Below are positions 34,647-41,634 of a stretch of 64,000 nucleotides of DNA, in pieces. Positions within the stretch are counted from its first letter, which is position 1; each line of letters opens with the position of its first letter. Source of the stretch: Pseudomonas fragi (GTDB lineage: Bacteria > Pseudomonadota > Gammaproteobacteria > Pseudomonadales > Pseudomonadaceae); assembly GCF_025426255.1 (NCBI RefSeq), contig NZ_CP104861.1, positions 4,340,001 through 4,404,000 of the forward strand. Reading direction: 5' to 3'. Position numbers and translations under genes: made by a program. Below the pieces are notes generated by a model, which ran no database searches, was not told the origin of the DNA, and saw only the letters and a program-made list of their open reading frames with translations.

Positions 34647-35342
34647 ATGTTGACCTTATTCTATGCTGCTGGCGCGAGCTCCATGGCGCCGCATATCCTG
34701 CTTCATGAGGCTGGCGTGCCGTTTCGAGCCGAACGGGTCGACCTGGCATCCAAAACGTGGACTGACGGCGATTACAACCTGATCAACCCGAAATCTTACG
34801 TCCCAGCCCTGCGCCTGGAGGACGGTGACATGCTGACGGAATGCCTAGTCATTCTCACTTATATTGCTGACCTTGCCCCCGCAAAAACATTGCTTGCGCC
34901 ACCAGGCGATGTCCGGCGTCACCATGAAATGGAATGGCTCAGTTTTATCGCAACCGAGCTGCACAAGAATTTCATCACGCCTGAGCGTCACGGCGGCGTA
35001 GCCGCCAACTTTCTGTCGAAGACGGTCGAGGGCCAAGCTGCGACCCAAGTTCACGTATCACCGCGCCTCGACTATGTTGACCGCTGCCTGGAAGGCCGTT
35101 GCTTCCTGATGGGTGAGACGTTTACAGCGCCGGACGCTTATCTATTCGTAATGCTGAGTTGGGCGCGTCGCATCGGACTTGATCTTGCACCATGGCCAAA
35201 CCTCGAAGTATTCGCGACGAGGGTGACATCGATGGATTCGGTGCAAAAAACGATACAAATAGAGGGGCCGCCCCATTCGTTGCGACCTGCTGGAGATGAA
35301 TTTCACATAGCCTCCGGCCGCCAACACACGTTGCGTGGGTAG
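34647..35342 (+). CDS. Glutathione S-transferase family protein with atypical tail
   Basis: A 231-residue GST: N-terminal thioredoxin-like domain (MLTLFYAAGASSMAPHILLHEAGVPF, with Ser in place of the common Tyr, as in beta/PmGST-like proteins; LINPKSYVPALRLEDGDMLTEC) and an all-helical C-terminal domain (FTAPDAYLFVMLSWARRIGLDL). About the last 25 residues (from IQIEGPPHSLRP) do not look like a GST C-terminus and run up to an IS66 relic, so the gene end may be rearranged. AGGAG precedes the start. A short dyad ATGAC-ATC-GTCAT (34615-34627) lies in the shared promoter with lysR. Confidence 0.82.
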   Translation: MLTLFYAAGASSMAPHILLHEAGVPFRAERVDLASKTWTDGDYNLINPKSYVPALRLEDGDMLTECLVILTYIADLAPAKTLLAPPGDVRRHHEMEWLSFIATELHKNFITPERHGGVAANFLSKTVEGQAATQVHVSPRLDYVDRCLEGRCFLMGETFTAPDAYLFVMLSWARRIGLDLAPWPNLEVFATRVTSMDSVQKTIQIEGPPHSLRPAGDEFHIASGRQHTLRG

Positions 35343-35422
35343 ACCCGCGCCAGCGCGGTTTCGGTGTCCGCGCGCATATCCATGGGGTCGGTGACGAGCC
35401 AGATCGCATCAATGCGGTTCAT
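35343..35422 (-). pseudogene. IS66-family TnpB N-terminal fragment
   Basis: On the minus strand, ATG at 35422 opens MNRIDAIWLVTDPMDMRAD followed by TETALARV. This is the N-terminus of the IS66 accessory protein TnpB (IS66 Orf2). Similarity ends at about 35343, at the GST stop codon. Only some 27 codons remain, and no intact transposase is nearby. A few bases before it (about 35423-35480) may be the end of the matching TnpA. Confidence 0.7.
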
Positions 35423-35530
35423 CGCCACAGGTCGCGAAGACAGGTCCCGCAGGCGGCTGCCCTACACCGGTCGGCTAACTGATGACTGGTGTAGAGGTGT
35501 AGAGGTGTTGCACAGACTTGTCCACGCGTT

Positions 35531-35592
35531 TGCATTCAATCTGACCAGTCATTTACGTTGCATCTGACCACCGATTGCATTGGATTTGACGA
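35531..35592. repeat. Three degenerate TGCAT...TCTGACC repeats (possible IS21-family end)
   Basis: TGCATTCAATCTGACCA (35531), TGCATCTGACCA (35559) and TGCATTGGATTTGACG (35577) are variants of one motif in tandem, about 18-28 bases apart. Multiple short direct repeats at each end are typical of IS21-family elements. No istA or istB gene is present here, so this would be a remnant end. Confidence 0.4.
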
Positions 35593-35860
35593 TCATGCTT
35601 CGTAACGATAATCGCCGGAGAACTACACATTGCTGCTGATGGCGGTGACAGGCAGTCATCTGCCAATCTCTGCTGTTCATCAATAGCAGATGTCGGCCAA
35701 AAGCGGACGCTCTCCTCAGAGCGGCCCATCGATTGCACTGATGATTACTATCGAAAGGCCCGCCTGTTTGGTTGCCAAAACTCACTCATATAATCGTCTC
35801 CGATTTCTCCCCGCTTCTCCGCCTGTCTTCAGGCGACATTCCCCCTTGGAACCCAGCACC

Positions 35861-37087
35861 ATGCCAAGCGCCAGCCAGGCCCATCAAGGCCTACCCGAAC
35901 ATAATCAACAGAGTGTCAAACAGCAGTGGCTGGCGATTCTCTCGGTCGCAGTGGGCGCCTTCGCCTTGGTTACCAGCGAGTTTCTCCCGGTGGGTGTGCT
36001 CAACGATGTCGCCAGCGATCTCGGTATCAGTGCAGGCCACGCCGGTCTGATGGTTACCCTGCCCGGCATAGCAGCGGCCCTCGCCGCCCCCTTGCTGTCT
36101 GTGGGCATTGGTGCCTCGGACCGTCGCTATCTGCTCATCGGCCTGACACTGCTGATGATCATCGCCAACTCGGTCGTGGCCTTCGCCAGCGACTTCAGCC
36201 TGCTGCTGTTCGGTCGCGTACTACTGGGCATCAGTATTGGCGGTTTCTGGGCGACTGCCATTGCCCTCAGCGGCCGCCTGGCCCCCAAGGGAGTTGGTGT
36301 AGCCCAGGCTACCTCGATCATCATGATCGGTGTGACCTTGGCCACCGTACTGGGCGTGCCCGTAGGTACTTGGCTGAGTGGCCTGATGGGCTGGCGCACG
36401 ACCTTCCTGGTAACCGCGCTGGTGGGTGTACCGGTACTACTGGCACAGATCTTCCTGCTACCGCGGCTCAACCCGGACAAGGCCATCCGCATCAGTGACC
36501 TCCCGGCCTTGTTTATCAATCCACAAGCTCGGGTTGGATTGATCGCTGTATTGCTGATTGGCCTGGCGCACTTTGCCGCGTACACCTATGTTGCCCCCTT
36601 CTTCAAACAAAGTGCTGGCTTCGATGGGCCGACTATTGGCTCACTGCTGCTGCTCTATGGCGTGGCAGGGGTAATGGGTAATATTTTCGCCGGTTTCGCC
36701 GCCAACCGTAGCGTGCGGTACACCCTGTTGCTGGTCGCACTGATGATCGGCAGCAGCACCGCCCTTTTCCCCCACTTCGCCACCGGCATGACCGGCGCAG
36801 CGATGCTGATCGCGCTCTGGGGCTTTGCCTTCGGCGCCTTCCCGGCCTGCGCCAGTATTTGGATGTTTGTCGTAGCGCCCAAGGATGTCGAACGCGGCAT
36901 GCCACTATTTGTCGCCTTGTTCCAGGTAATTATTGCGTTGGGCTCGTTCTTCGGCGGGCAGATCGTCGACCAACTGGGCAGCTCGGTGCTGTTGAGTCTA
37001 GCTACGGCCTTAGTAGGCTGCGGTTTTGTTACGGTGCTTGTGCTGGGGCGTAACGTCAGTAATGGCCTAGCGGCCCAACCCGGCTAG
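35861..37087 (+). CDS. MFS transporter, DHA1-type (NepI/AraJ-like)
   Basis: A 408-residue major facilitator with 12 membrane segments. It begins after a soluble N-terminal stretch with WLAILSVAVGAFALVTSEFLPVG, the hallmark of the sugar/nucleoside-efflux DHA1 subgroup. Motif A-like LLSVGIGASDRRYLLIG and the helix-5 motif GVTLATVLGVPVGTWLSGLMGWR (antiporter motif C region) are visible. The start MPSASQAHQ was chosen; 57 upstream codons are open but not conserved. Substrate unknown; ribonucleoside, arabinose-like sugar or drug efflux are options. Lies in the accessory block. Confidence 0.83.
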   Translation: MPSASQAHQGLPEHNQQSVKQQWLAILSVAVGAFALVTSEFLPVGVLNDVASDLGISAGHAGLMVTLPGIAAALAAPLLSVGIGASDRRYLLIGLTLLMIIANSVVAFASDFSLLLFGRVLLGISIGGFWATAIALSGRLAPKGVGVAQATSIIMIGVTLATVLGVPVGTWLSGLMGWRTTFLVTALVGVPVLLAQIFLLPRLNPDKAIRISDLPALFINPQARVGLIAVLLIGLAHFAAYTYVAPFFKQSAGFDGPTIGSLLLLYGVAGVMGNIFAGFAANRSVRYTLLLVALMIGSSTALFPHFATGMTGAAMLIALWGFAFGAFPACASIWMFVVAPKDVERGMPLFVALFQVIIALGSFFGGQIVDQLGSSVLLSLATALVGCGFVTVLVLGRNVSNGLAAQPG

Positions 37088-37302
37088 CCAGACCCGAGCA
37101 AGTAGCTGATATTAATTTTGAGCATTCCGGAGTTTTCCAGAGTGATGCGAACGGAATACAAAAGGGTCGGATCATTTTGTCCGGCTGACGGGTTGCAACA
37201 GGTCGAATAATTACGGTCCGACTTCGACCGCCGCTATTCATAATTGCGAGCGTTGCGTCAAAAGGACCAAGGCAACCGCCACGATGAAGAGCGCCGTGTA
37301 TC
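37088..37302. other. Gene-free stretch after the MFS gene
   Basis: No coding potential, tRNA or strong hairpin is seen here. Short ORFs in it are random. It separates the MFS gene from the second integrase-region copy and is part of the islet bounded by tRNA-Met and tRNA-Phe. Confidence 0.6.
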
Positions 37303-37365
37303 TCCCTGTGTATCCCGGTTCAAAAACAGAACCAAAGGGACACAAGCCAGAAATCAAATGACTCT
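37303..37365 (+). pseudogene. Second degraded copy of the integrase upstream region
   Basis: CCCTGTGTATCCCGG, then CAGAACCAAAGGGACACAA, then AGAAATCAAATGAC closely follow the order and spacing of copy 1 (33319-33387: CCCTGCGTATCC, TAGAACCGAAGGGATACAA, AGAGATCAAAAGAC). The ATG and about nine bases around it are missing here. The following bases do not encode a recognisable integrase. Confidence 0.6.
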
Positions 37366-37479
37366 GCTTGCCAGCCTCCCGACAGGGAGTGTCTGTATTG
37401 GCCCTCGCGGCAACAAGCAGCACGGCGTGTAATCGCGCAAACCCACTACTACGCCAAGTAATACTAAGTACCCAGAAAC

Positions 37480-37515
37480 AAAAAAACCCCGAAGCCTTTA
37501 GGCATCAGGGGTTTG
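37480..37515 (-). terminator. Terminator of tRNA-Phe
   Basis: On the minus strand AAACCCCTGATGCC...GGCTTCGGGGTTT forms a stem of CCCC/GGGG type followed by a run of seven T (bases 37480-37486 are A on the plus strand). It lies 8 bases after the tRNA 3' end. Confidence 0.88.
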
Positions 37516-37522
37516 GAAGTAA

Positions 37523-37598
37523 TGGTGCCCAGAGACGGAATCGAACCGCCGACACGGGGATTTTCAATCCCCTGCTCTACCGACTGAGCTATCTGGGC
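37523..37598 (-). tRNA. tRNA-Phe (anticodon GAA)
   Basis: On the minus strand the 76-base sequence starts GCCCAGATAGCTCAGTCGG, has anticodon stem-loop GGGGATTGAAAATCCCC reading GAA, T-arm GGTTCGATTCC, and ends TCTGGGCACCA, which pairs with the 5' GCCCAGA. It is the right border of the accessory block. Confidence 0.97.
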
Positions 37599-37717
37599 AA
37601 CGGCGCAATTAAACGTTTTTTACGCTAGGGGCGTCAAGCACGAAATAAAAAAAGCTCAATGAATACCTGCGCTTACGATTATCCGTTATTTCGGCATGCG
37701 CCCATGCATGCCATGCA

Positions 37718-39118
37718 TCAAGCCTCAGGCAGGATTTTGCCCGGATTCATCAATCCAAACGGGTCGAGTGCCTGCTTGACCAGGCGCATGACGCCGAGTG
37801 CGGCGCCGTGTTCCAGCTGCATGAACTTTATCTTTCCCGAACCGATACCATGCTCGCCGGTGCAAGTGCCGTCCAGGGCAATGGCGCGCTCGACCACTCG
37901 TTCATTGAGTGCTTCGGCTTCGGCCATTTCTGCTTCGTTATCCGGATCGACCACCAGCCCCAGGTGGAAGTTGCCATCACCCACATGTCCGACCACTCCG
38001 ACGAAAAAAGACACCTTGGCTACGTCTTCGGCAGTTTCAGCGATGCATTGAGTCAGCGCCGAAATGGGTACGCACACATCGGTACTCCAGATCCGCCCAT
38101 TCGGGCGCATGGACTGCATGGCATAGTGAACATTATGGCGGGCACGCCACAGAGCATTACGGGCATCGCCATCGGCGGCCGCTTGAAAACCCAGAGCCCC
38201 GTTACTTTCGACAATTTCCCGCGTCAGTTCGACCTGCTCCGCCACGCTGGCCGCAGAGCCAGCAAACTCGAAAAACAGGGTTGGCATTTCAGCCAGTCCC
38301 ATCTGCGAGAAACGGTTTACCGCCTGCACCGTGCGCGCATCGAGCAATTCAACCCGTGACACCGGGATGCCGTATTGAATGATCGACACCACCGAACTGA
38401 CCGCCGCCGCAATCGTCGGAAAGGTGCACACCGCCGCGCTGGTGGTTTCCGGAATGCCGTAAAGCCGCAGGGTAACTTCAGTGATGATACCCAAGGTGCC
38501 TTCCGAGCCGACGAACAGCCGAGTGAGGTCGTAGCCAGCGGAAGACTTTCGTGCACGCCCCCCCGTCTTGATCACCTGGCCATCGGCAAGTACCACAGTG
38601 AGGTTCAATACGTTCTCACGCATGGTTCCATAACGCACCGCATTGGTCCCTGAGGCACGGGTAGCCGCCATGCCCCCCAAAGTGCTTTCACCTCCGGGGT
38701 CGACCGGAAAGAACAGTCCCGTGGTGCGCAGTTCGGCATTGAGCTGCATCCGTGTGACCCCAGCTTCAACGGTCACATCCAGGTCCTCCGGACGCACAGC
38801 GATGATTCGCTGCATGCGACTCAGGTCGATGCAGACCCCGCCCAGCGTGGCGCCTACATGCCCTTCCAGCGAGGTGCCACCGCCAAAGGCGATGATTGGC
38901 ACCCGTTGTGCGGCACAGAGCTTAACGATGGCTGCGACCTCGGCAGTGGACTCGGCGTAACACACCGCGTCCGGCGGCAAGGTCGGGTGGTATGACTCCC
39001 CCCGACCATGTTGCTCGCATTCGGCACGGCTAGTGCTTACACGCTCACCGAGAAGCTCGCGCAGGGCATCGAGCAAGGTGTACATAAGAGAAGGCTGAAG
39101 CGCTTGGGAAGAGGCCAT
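37718..39118 (-). CDS. FAD-linked 2-hydroxyacid dehydrogenase (D-lactate dehydrogenase/GlcD type)
   Basis: A 466-residue VAO-family flavoprotein. The FAD-binding domain has VPIIAFGGGTSLEGHVGATLGGVCIDLS and FFPVDPGGESTLGGMAATRASGTNAVRYG. The substrate domain holds GHVGDGNFHLGLV and TGEHGIGSGK, with the metal/substrate histidines of D-lactate and glycolate oxidases. Likely oxidises D-lactate or another 2-hydroxyacid to the keto acid. Start options are MASSQALQ (used) or MDVFMASS four codons earlier. Divergent from a GntR-family gene, its likely regulator. Confidence 0.88.
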   Translation of the reverse strand: MASSQALQPSLMYTLLDALRELLGERVSTSRAECEQHGRGESYHPTLPPDAVCYAESTAEVAAIVKLCAAQRVPIIAFGGGTSLEGHVGATLGGVCIDLSRMQRIIAVRPEDLDVTVEAGVTRMQLNAELRTTGLFFPVDPGGESTLGGMAATRASGTNAVRYGTMRENVLNLTVVLADGQVIKTGGRARKSSAGYDLTRLFVGSEGTLGIITEVTLRLYGIPETTSAAVCTFPTIAAAVSSVVSIIQYGIPVSRVELLDARTVQAVNRFSQMGLAEMPTLFFEFAGSAASVAEQVELTREIVESNGALGFQAAADGDARNALWRARHNVHYAMQSMRPNGRIWSTDVCVPISALTQCIAETAEDVAKVSFFVGVVGHVGDGNFHLGLVVDPDNEAEMAEAEALNERVVERAIALDGTCTGEHGIGSGKIKFMQLEHGAALGVMRLVKQALDPFGLMNPGKILPEA

Positions 39119-39162
39119 GAAAACGTCCATATTATTGTTGGGGGACGAATCTAAGGTACAAC

Positions 39163-39178
39163 AACTAGTATACAAGTT
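39163..39178. promoter_or_regulatory. Candidate GntR/FCD operator
   Basis: AACTAGTATACAAGTT is palindromic except for one symmetric pair and has the GTATAC-type centre frequent in FadR/FCD operators. It lies in the 134-base divergent region between the dehydrogenase and the GntR-type gene, 45 bases from the former's start, so one site could control both genes. Confidence 0.6.
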
Positions 39179-39252
39179 AAAAGCTTGCGTTCCGTTATCA
39201 TGGTGGCCCAACAGCCTGAGCCATAGCTCGGCGAAAAAACTGCGTAGACCCA

Positions 39253-39969
39253 ATGAGCAAATCCGTAGAAAAGTCCCTCGCCGTACGCTTGGCCGACAAC
39301 ATTCGTGAAGCCATCGTTTCGGCACGGTTTGACCTGGGCGAAGCACTTTCCGAAGAAAGTCTGGCCGCAGCCTTTGAAGTCAGCCGCACGCCAGTGCGCG
39401 AAGCGTTGGCCCTGCTGCAGACCGAGGGGCTGGTGAACGTGGTGGCCAAGTCCGGCAGCTACGTGTTCAGCCCTACCGAAGACGATATTGTCGAACTCTG
39501 CGAGCACCGTGTAACCCTCGAAGTAGAGGCTTCACGCCGTGCCTTTGAACGCAACCCTGAAGCCACCCTGCAGGCAATGCGTGACGCTCTGGCACAAATG
39601 ATCAGTGCGCTGGAGCAGGATGACAGGCTGAGCTATGGCGCCGCCGACACCGAGTTCCATCTGAGTTTTTTCAAATTCAGCGGCAATCGTTATCTGGTCG
39701 ATGCCTACGAACGCAACCTGGGCCGCGTCGCGGCCTTACGTACGCACCTGGCCCGGCGTGCCAGGCACGAGCCGGACCGCTCGTTCAATGATCACCGGCG
39801 GATGATCGAATTGGTTGAGGCGGGTAAACATGGCCCGCTGGCGACCCTGCTCAGCCGGCATATCCTGCGCACCCGCGAGAGTTACATCGCGACCCTGCGA
39901 GAGCGTCAGGAATTGCAGGGCCAGAACAGTGATCGAGTGGAAAAGATTCGTCGCAAGCTGCGTTTGTAG
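39253..39969 (+). CDS. GntR-family regulator, FCD (FadR) subgroup
   Basis: A 238-residue regulator: N-terminal winged helix (RLADNIREAIVSARFDLGEALSEESLAAAFEVSRTPVREALALLQTEGLV) and a C-terminal helical FCD domain with metal/ligand residues around DTEFHLSFFKFSGN and DHRRMIELVEAG. LldR and GlcC, which sense lactate or glycolate, belong to this subgroup and usually control the adjacent dehydrogenase. The dehydrogenase is divergent here, so sensing its substrate is likely. About 280 bases without a gene follow. Confidence 0.88.
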   Translation: MSKSVEKSLAVRLADNIREAIVSARFDLGEALSEESLAAAFEVSRTPVREALALLQTEGLVNVVAKSGSYVFSPTEDDIVELCEHRVTLEVEASRRAFERNPEATLQAMRDALAQMISALEQDDRLSYGAADTEFHLSFFKFSGNRYLVDAYERNLGRVAALRTHLARRARHEPDRSFNDHRRMIELVEAGKHGPLATLLSRHILRTRESYIATLRERQELQGQNSDRVEKIRRKLRL

Positions 39970-40054
39970 TGAGCAGACCGAAGGCCGGCATATGTCTGTG
40001 CAGACTTCCGTTATCCGAATGCAGCTGCCCTTCAACCAACTTCGGCGCCAGCAC

Positions 40055-40100
40055 CGGACCTGAAAATGGCTCACCGCAAGGCAAGCCATTTTCAGGTCCG
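40055..40100. promoter_or_regulatory. 17-bp perfect hairpin upstream of the pilus operon
   Basis: CGGACCTGAAAATGGCT (40055-40071) and its exact reverse complement (40084-40100) enclose a 12-base loop. It lies between the gntR stop and the pilin gene. No T-run follows on either strand. It may be a factor-dependent end for gntR, an RNA-processing or protein-binding hairpin, or a repeat remnant. Confidence 0.6.
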
Positions 40101-40138
40101 CCAAAAAACATGCCCCTGTTGGCCACCCGGCAGCCTTT

Positions 40139-40152
40139 TAAGAATCGTCTGA
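40139..40152 (+). promoter_or_regulatory. Candidate RcsB-type box
   Basis: TAAGAATCGTCTGA matches 10 of 14 positions of the enterobacterial RcsAB box (TAAGAATATTCCTA), including the whole first half. It is 100 bases before the pilin ATG. An RcsB-like regulator is encoded at the other end of the locus. Binding is inferred from similarity alone. Confidence 0.35.
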
Positions 40153-40252
40153 TTATCGCTACCAGCACTCCTCGATAACCTGAGCACACTCCTGACCGAC
40201 CTGACGAGAAAAGGTTGGATGCGAGCTTTGTCTAACTATCGAGATTAATGAA

Positions 40253-40780
40253 ATGAAACGTACTGCTCTGTTCATCGCACTGTCGGTTTTGCCAGCAATC
40301 TCTTTCGCTGCCAGCCAAAACACCATCACCTTCAAAGGCCAGGTTTCTGATCAGACTTGCCAGGTTTCAATCAACGGCAACTCCGGCAGCCCAATTGTTG
40401 TTCTGCCGACCGTTGCTGCTAATGATCTGGCAACTTCTGGCCAATTCGCCGGCGAAACACCGTTCACTATCGCAGTTACCGGCTGCACTGCACCGACCGT
40501 CGGCGACCTGAACATCAAGACCACGTTCCTCGGCGCCGACGTTAACGCTGGCGGCAACATGAGCAACACAGGTACTGCTAAAAACGTTGCTATCCAATTG
40601 CTGGATGCCTCTGGCGGTAACCCAATCTCCCTGAGCGGGATGACTTCAGTTTCTGGCCTGGTCTTGAAGAAAGACGAAACCGCAGCCAGCCATGACTTCG
40701 CAGCTCGCTACATCAGCACCGGCGCTGCAACTGCCGGTACCGTGTCTGCCTCTGCTCAGTACGCGCTCGACTACCTGTAA
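40253..40780 (+). CDS. Chaperone-usher fimbrial major subunit (CupA1/CupD1-like)
   Basis: A 175-residue pilin with a signal peptide (MKRTALFIALSVLPAISFAA), then a type 1 fimbrial fold. It has an N-terminal donor strand (SQNTITFKGQVSDQTC), the two conserved cysteines (QTCQVSIN and VTGCTAP), and the C-terminal beta-zipper ending SASAQYALDYL with the penultimate Tyr. Exported by Sec, folded by the chaperone and assembled by the usher encoded next. First gene of a five-gene operon in the order seen for P. aeruginosa cupA and cupD. Followed by a hairpin and a 12-C tract that may reduce expression of the downstream genes relative to the pilin. Confidence 0.9.
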   Translation: MKRTALFIALSVLPAISFAASQNTITFKGQVSDQTCQVSINGNSGSPIVVLPTVAANDLATSGQFAGETPFTIAVTGCTAPTVGDLNIKTTFLGADVNAGGNMSNTGTAKNVAIQLLDASGGNPISLSGMTSVSGLVLKKDETAASHDFAARYISTGAATAGTVSASAQYALDYL

Positions 40781-40805
40781 GCGTAACGCTCTGACCTGCC
40801 GCTTT

Positions 40806-40842
40806 CGCCTCTCACGAGGCGGCGGGTCCGCCCCCCCCCCCC
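40806..40842 (+). repeat. Hairpin plus 12-C homopolymer between pilin and chaperone genes
   Basis: CGCCTC-TCAC-GAGGCG (40806-40821) is a compact stem-loop. Nine bases on comes an uninterrupted run of 12 C (40831-40842), ending 34 bases before the chaperone start. Homopolymers this long are rare and slip at high rate. In Bordetella fim promoters poly-C runs produce phase variation. Here the position is intercistronic, so an effect would be on read-through or mRNA structure. Confidence 0.75.
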
Positions 40843-40876
40843 TCATCGATACCCAGCCTTTCGGAAGGAGTTGGCC

Positions 40877-41617
40877 ATGGCCTGCCTGAAACGCTTAGCC
40901 CTGTCTGTCAGTTTTTTGATGATTGCCGTTTTCGCCAACAACGCGCTGGCCAGTGTAGTCATCAGTGGTACCCGGGTGATTTACCCCGCTCAAGCTCGTG
41001 AAAAAGTCCTGCAGCTTACCAGTCACGATGCGTACCCCAACCTGATGCAAATCTGGGTGGACAACGGCAACCCGGCCTCTACGCCGCAGACCGCTGATGC
41101 CCCGTTTATCGCAAGCCCGCAGATTTTCCGGATGAACCCCAAGGCAGGACAAGTCGTGAGATTGGTGTACACCGGCACAGACCAACCTCAAGACCGCGAG
41201 TCTGTGTTCTACATCAACTTTATGCAGATGCCGGCACTCAAGAGCAGTGACATGCAAGCCAACAAACTGATGCTGACCGTAAGCAGCAGGATGAAGGTCT
41301 TCTATCGTCCGGAAAGCATCGTTGGTGCCCCCGAAGACATCGCTAAATCAATGACCTTTAAGCTGCAGGGCTCAGGCTCCAGCTTGAGTGTGCTGGCAGA
41401 AAACAACAGCGGATATCACGCCGTAGTGCGTGAAGCCAACCTGGTGATCGGCGGCAAACCTGTCGGCCTGACCAAAGCGGTAATGCTCGCCCCTTACTCC
41501 ACGCAGAAATGGCCAGTGGCTAACAACGGTACTCGCGCCAGCAGCACAGATCAGTTGCGCCTGACGCTGGTGAACGACTTTGGGGCAGATGTCACCTCCG
41601 ACTTTCCTCTTCAGTGA
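40877..41617 (+). CDS. Periplasmic fimbrial chaperone 1 (CupA2/CupD2-like)
   Basis: A 246-residue PapD-family chaperone with a signal peptide (ALSVSFLMIAVFANNALA). Domain 1 begins VVISGTRVIYPAQAREKVLQLTS and includes RESVFYINFMQMP. KVFYRPESI precedes domain 2. The start ATG has a strong GGAAGGAG 6 bases upstream. It caps pilin subunits in the periplasm before the usher. Its stop overlaps bases ahead of the usher start region. Confidence 0.92.
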   Translation: MACLKRLALSVSFLMIAVFANNALASVVISGTRVIYPAQAREKVLQLTSHDAYPNLMQIWVDNGNPASTPQTADAPFIASPQIFRMNPKAGQVVRLVYTGTDQPQDRESVFYINFMQMPALKSSDMQANKLMLTVSSRMKVFYRPESIVGAPEDIAKSMTFKLQGSGSSLSVLAENNSGYHAVVREANLVIGGKPVGLTKAVMLAPYSTQKWPVANNGTRASSTDQLRLTLVNDFGADVTSDFPLQ

Positions 41618-41634
41618 CCCTCGGAAATACAAAC

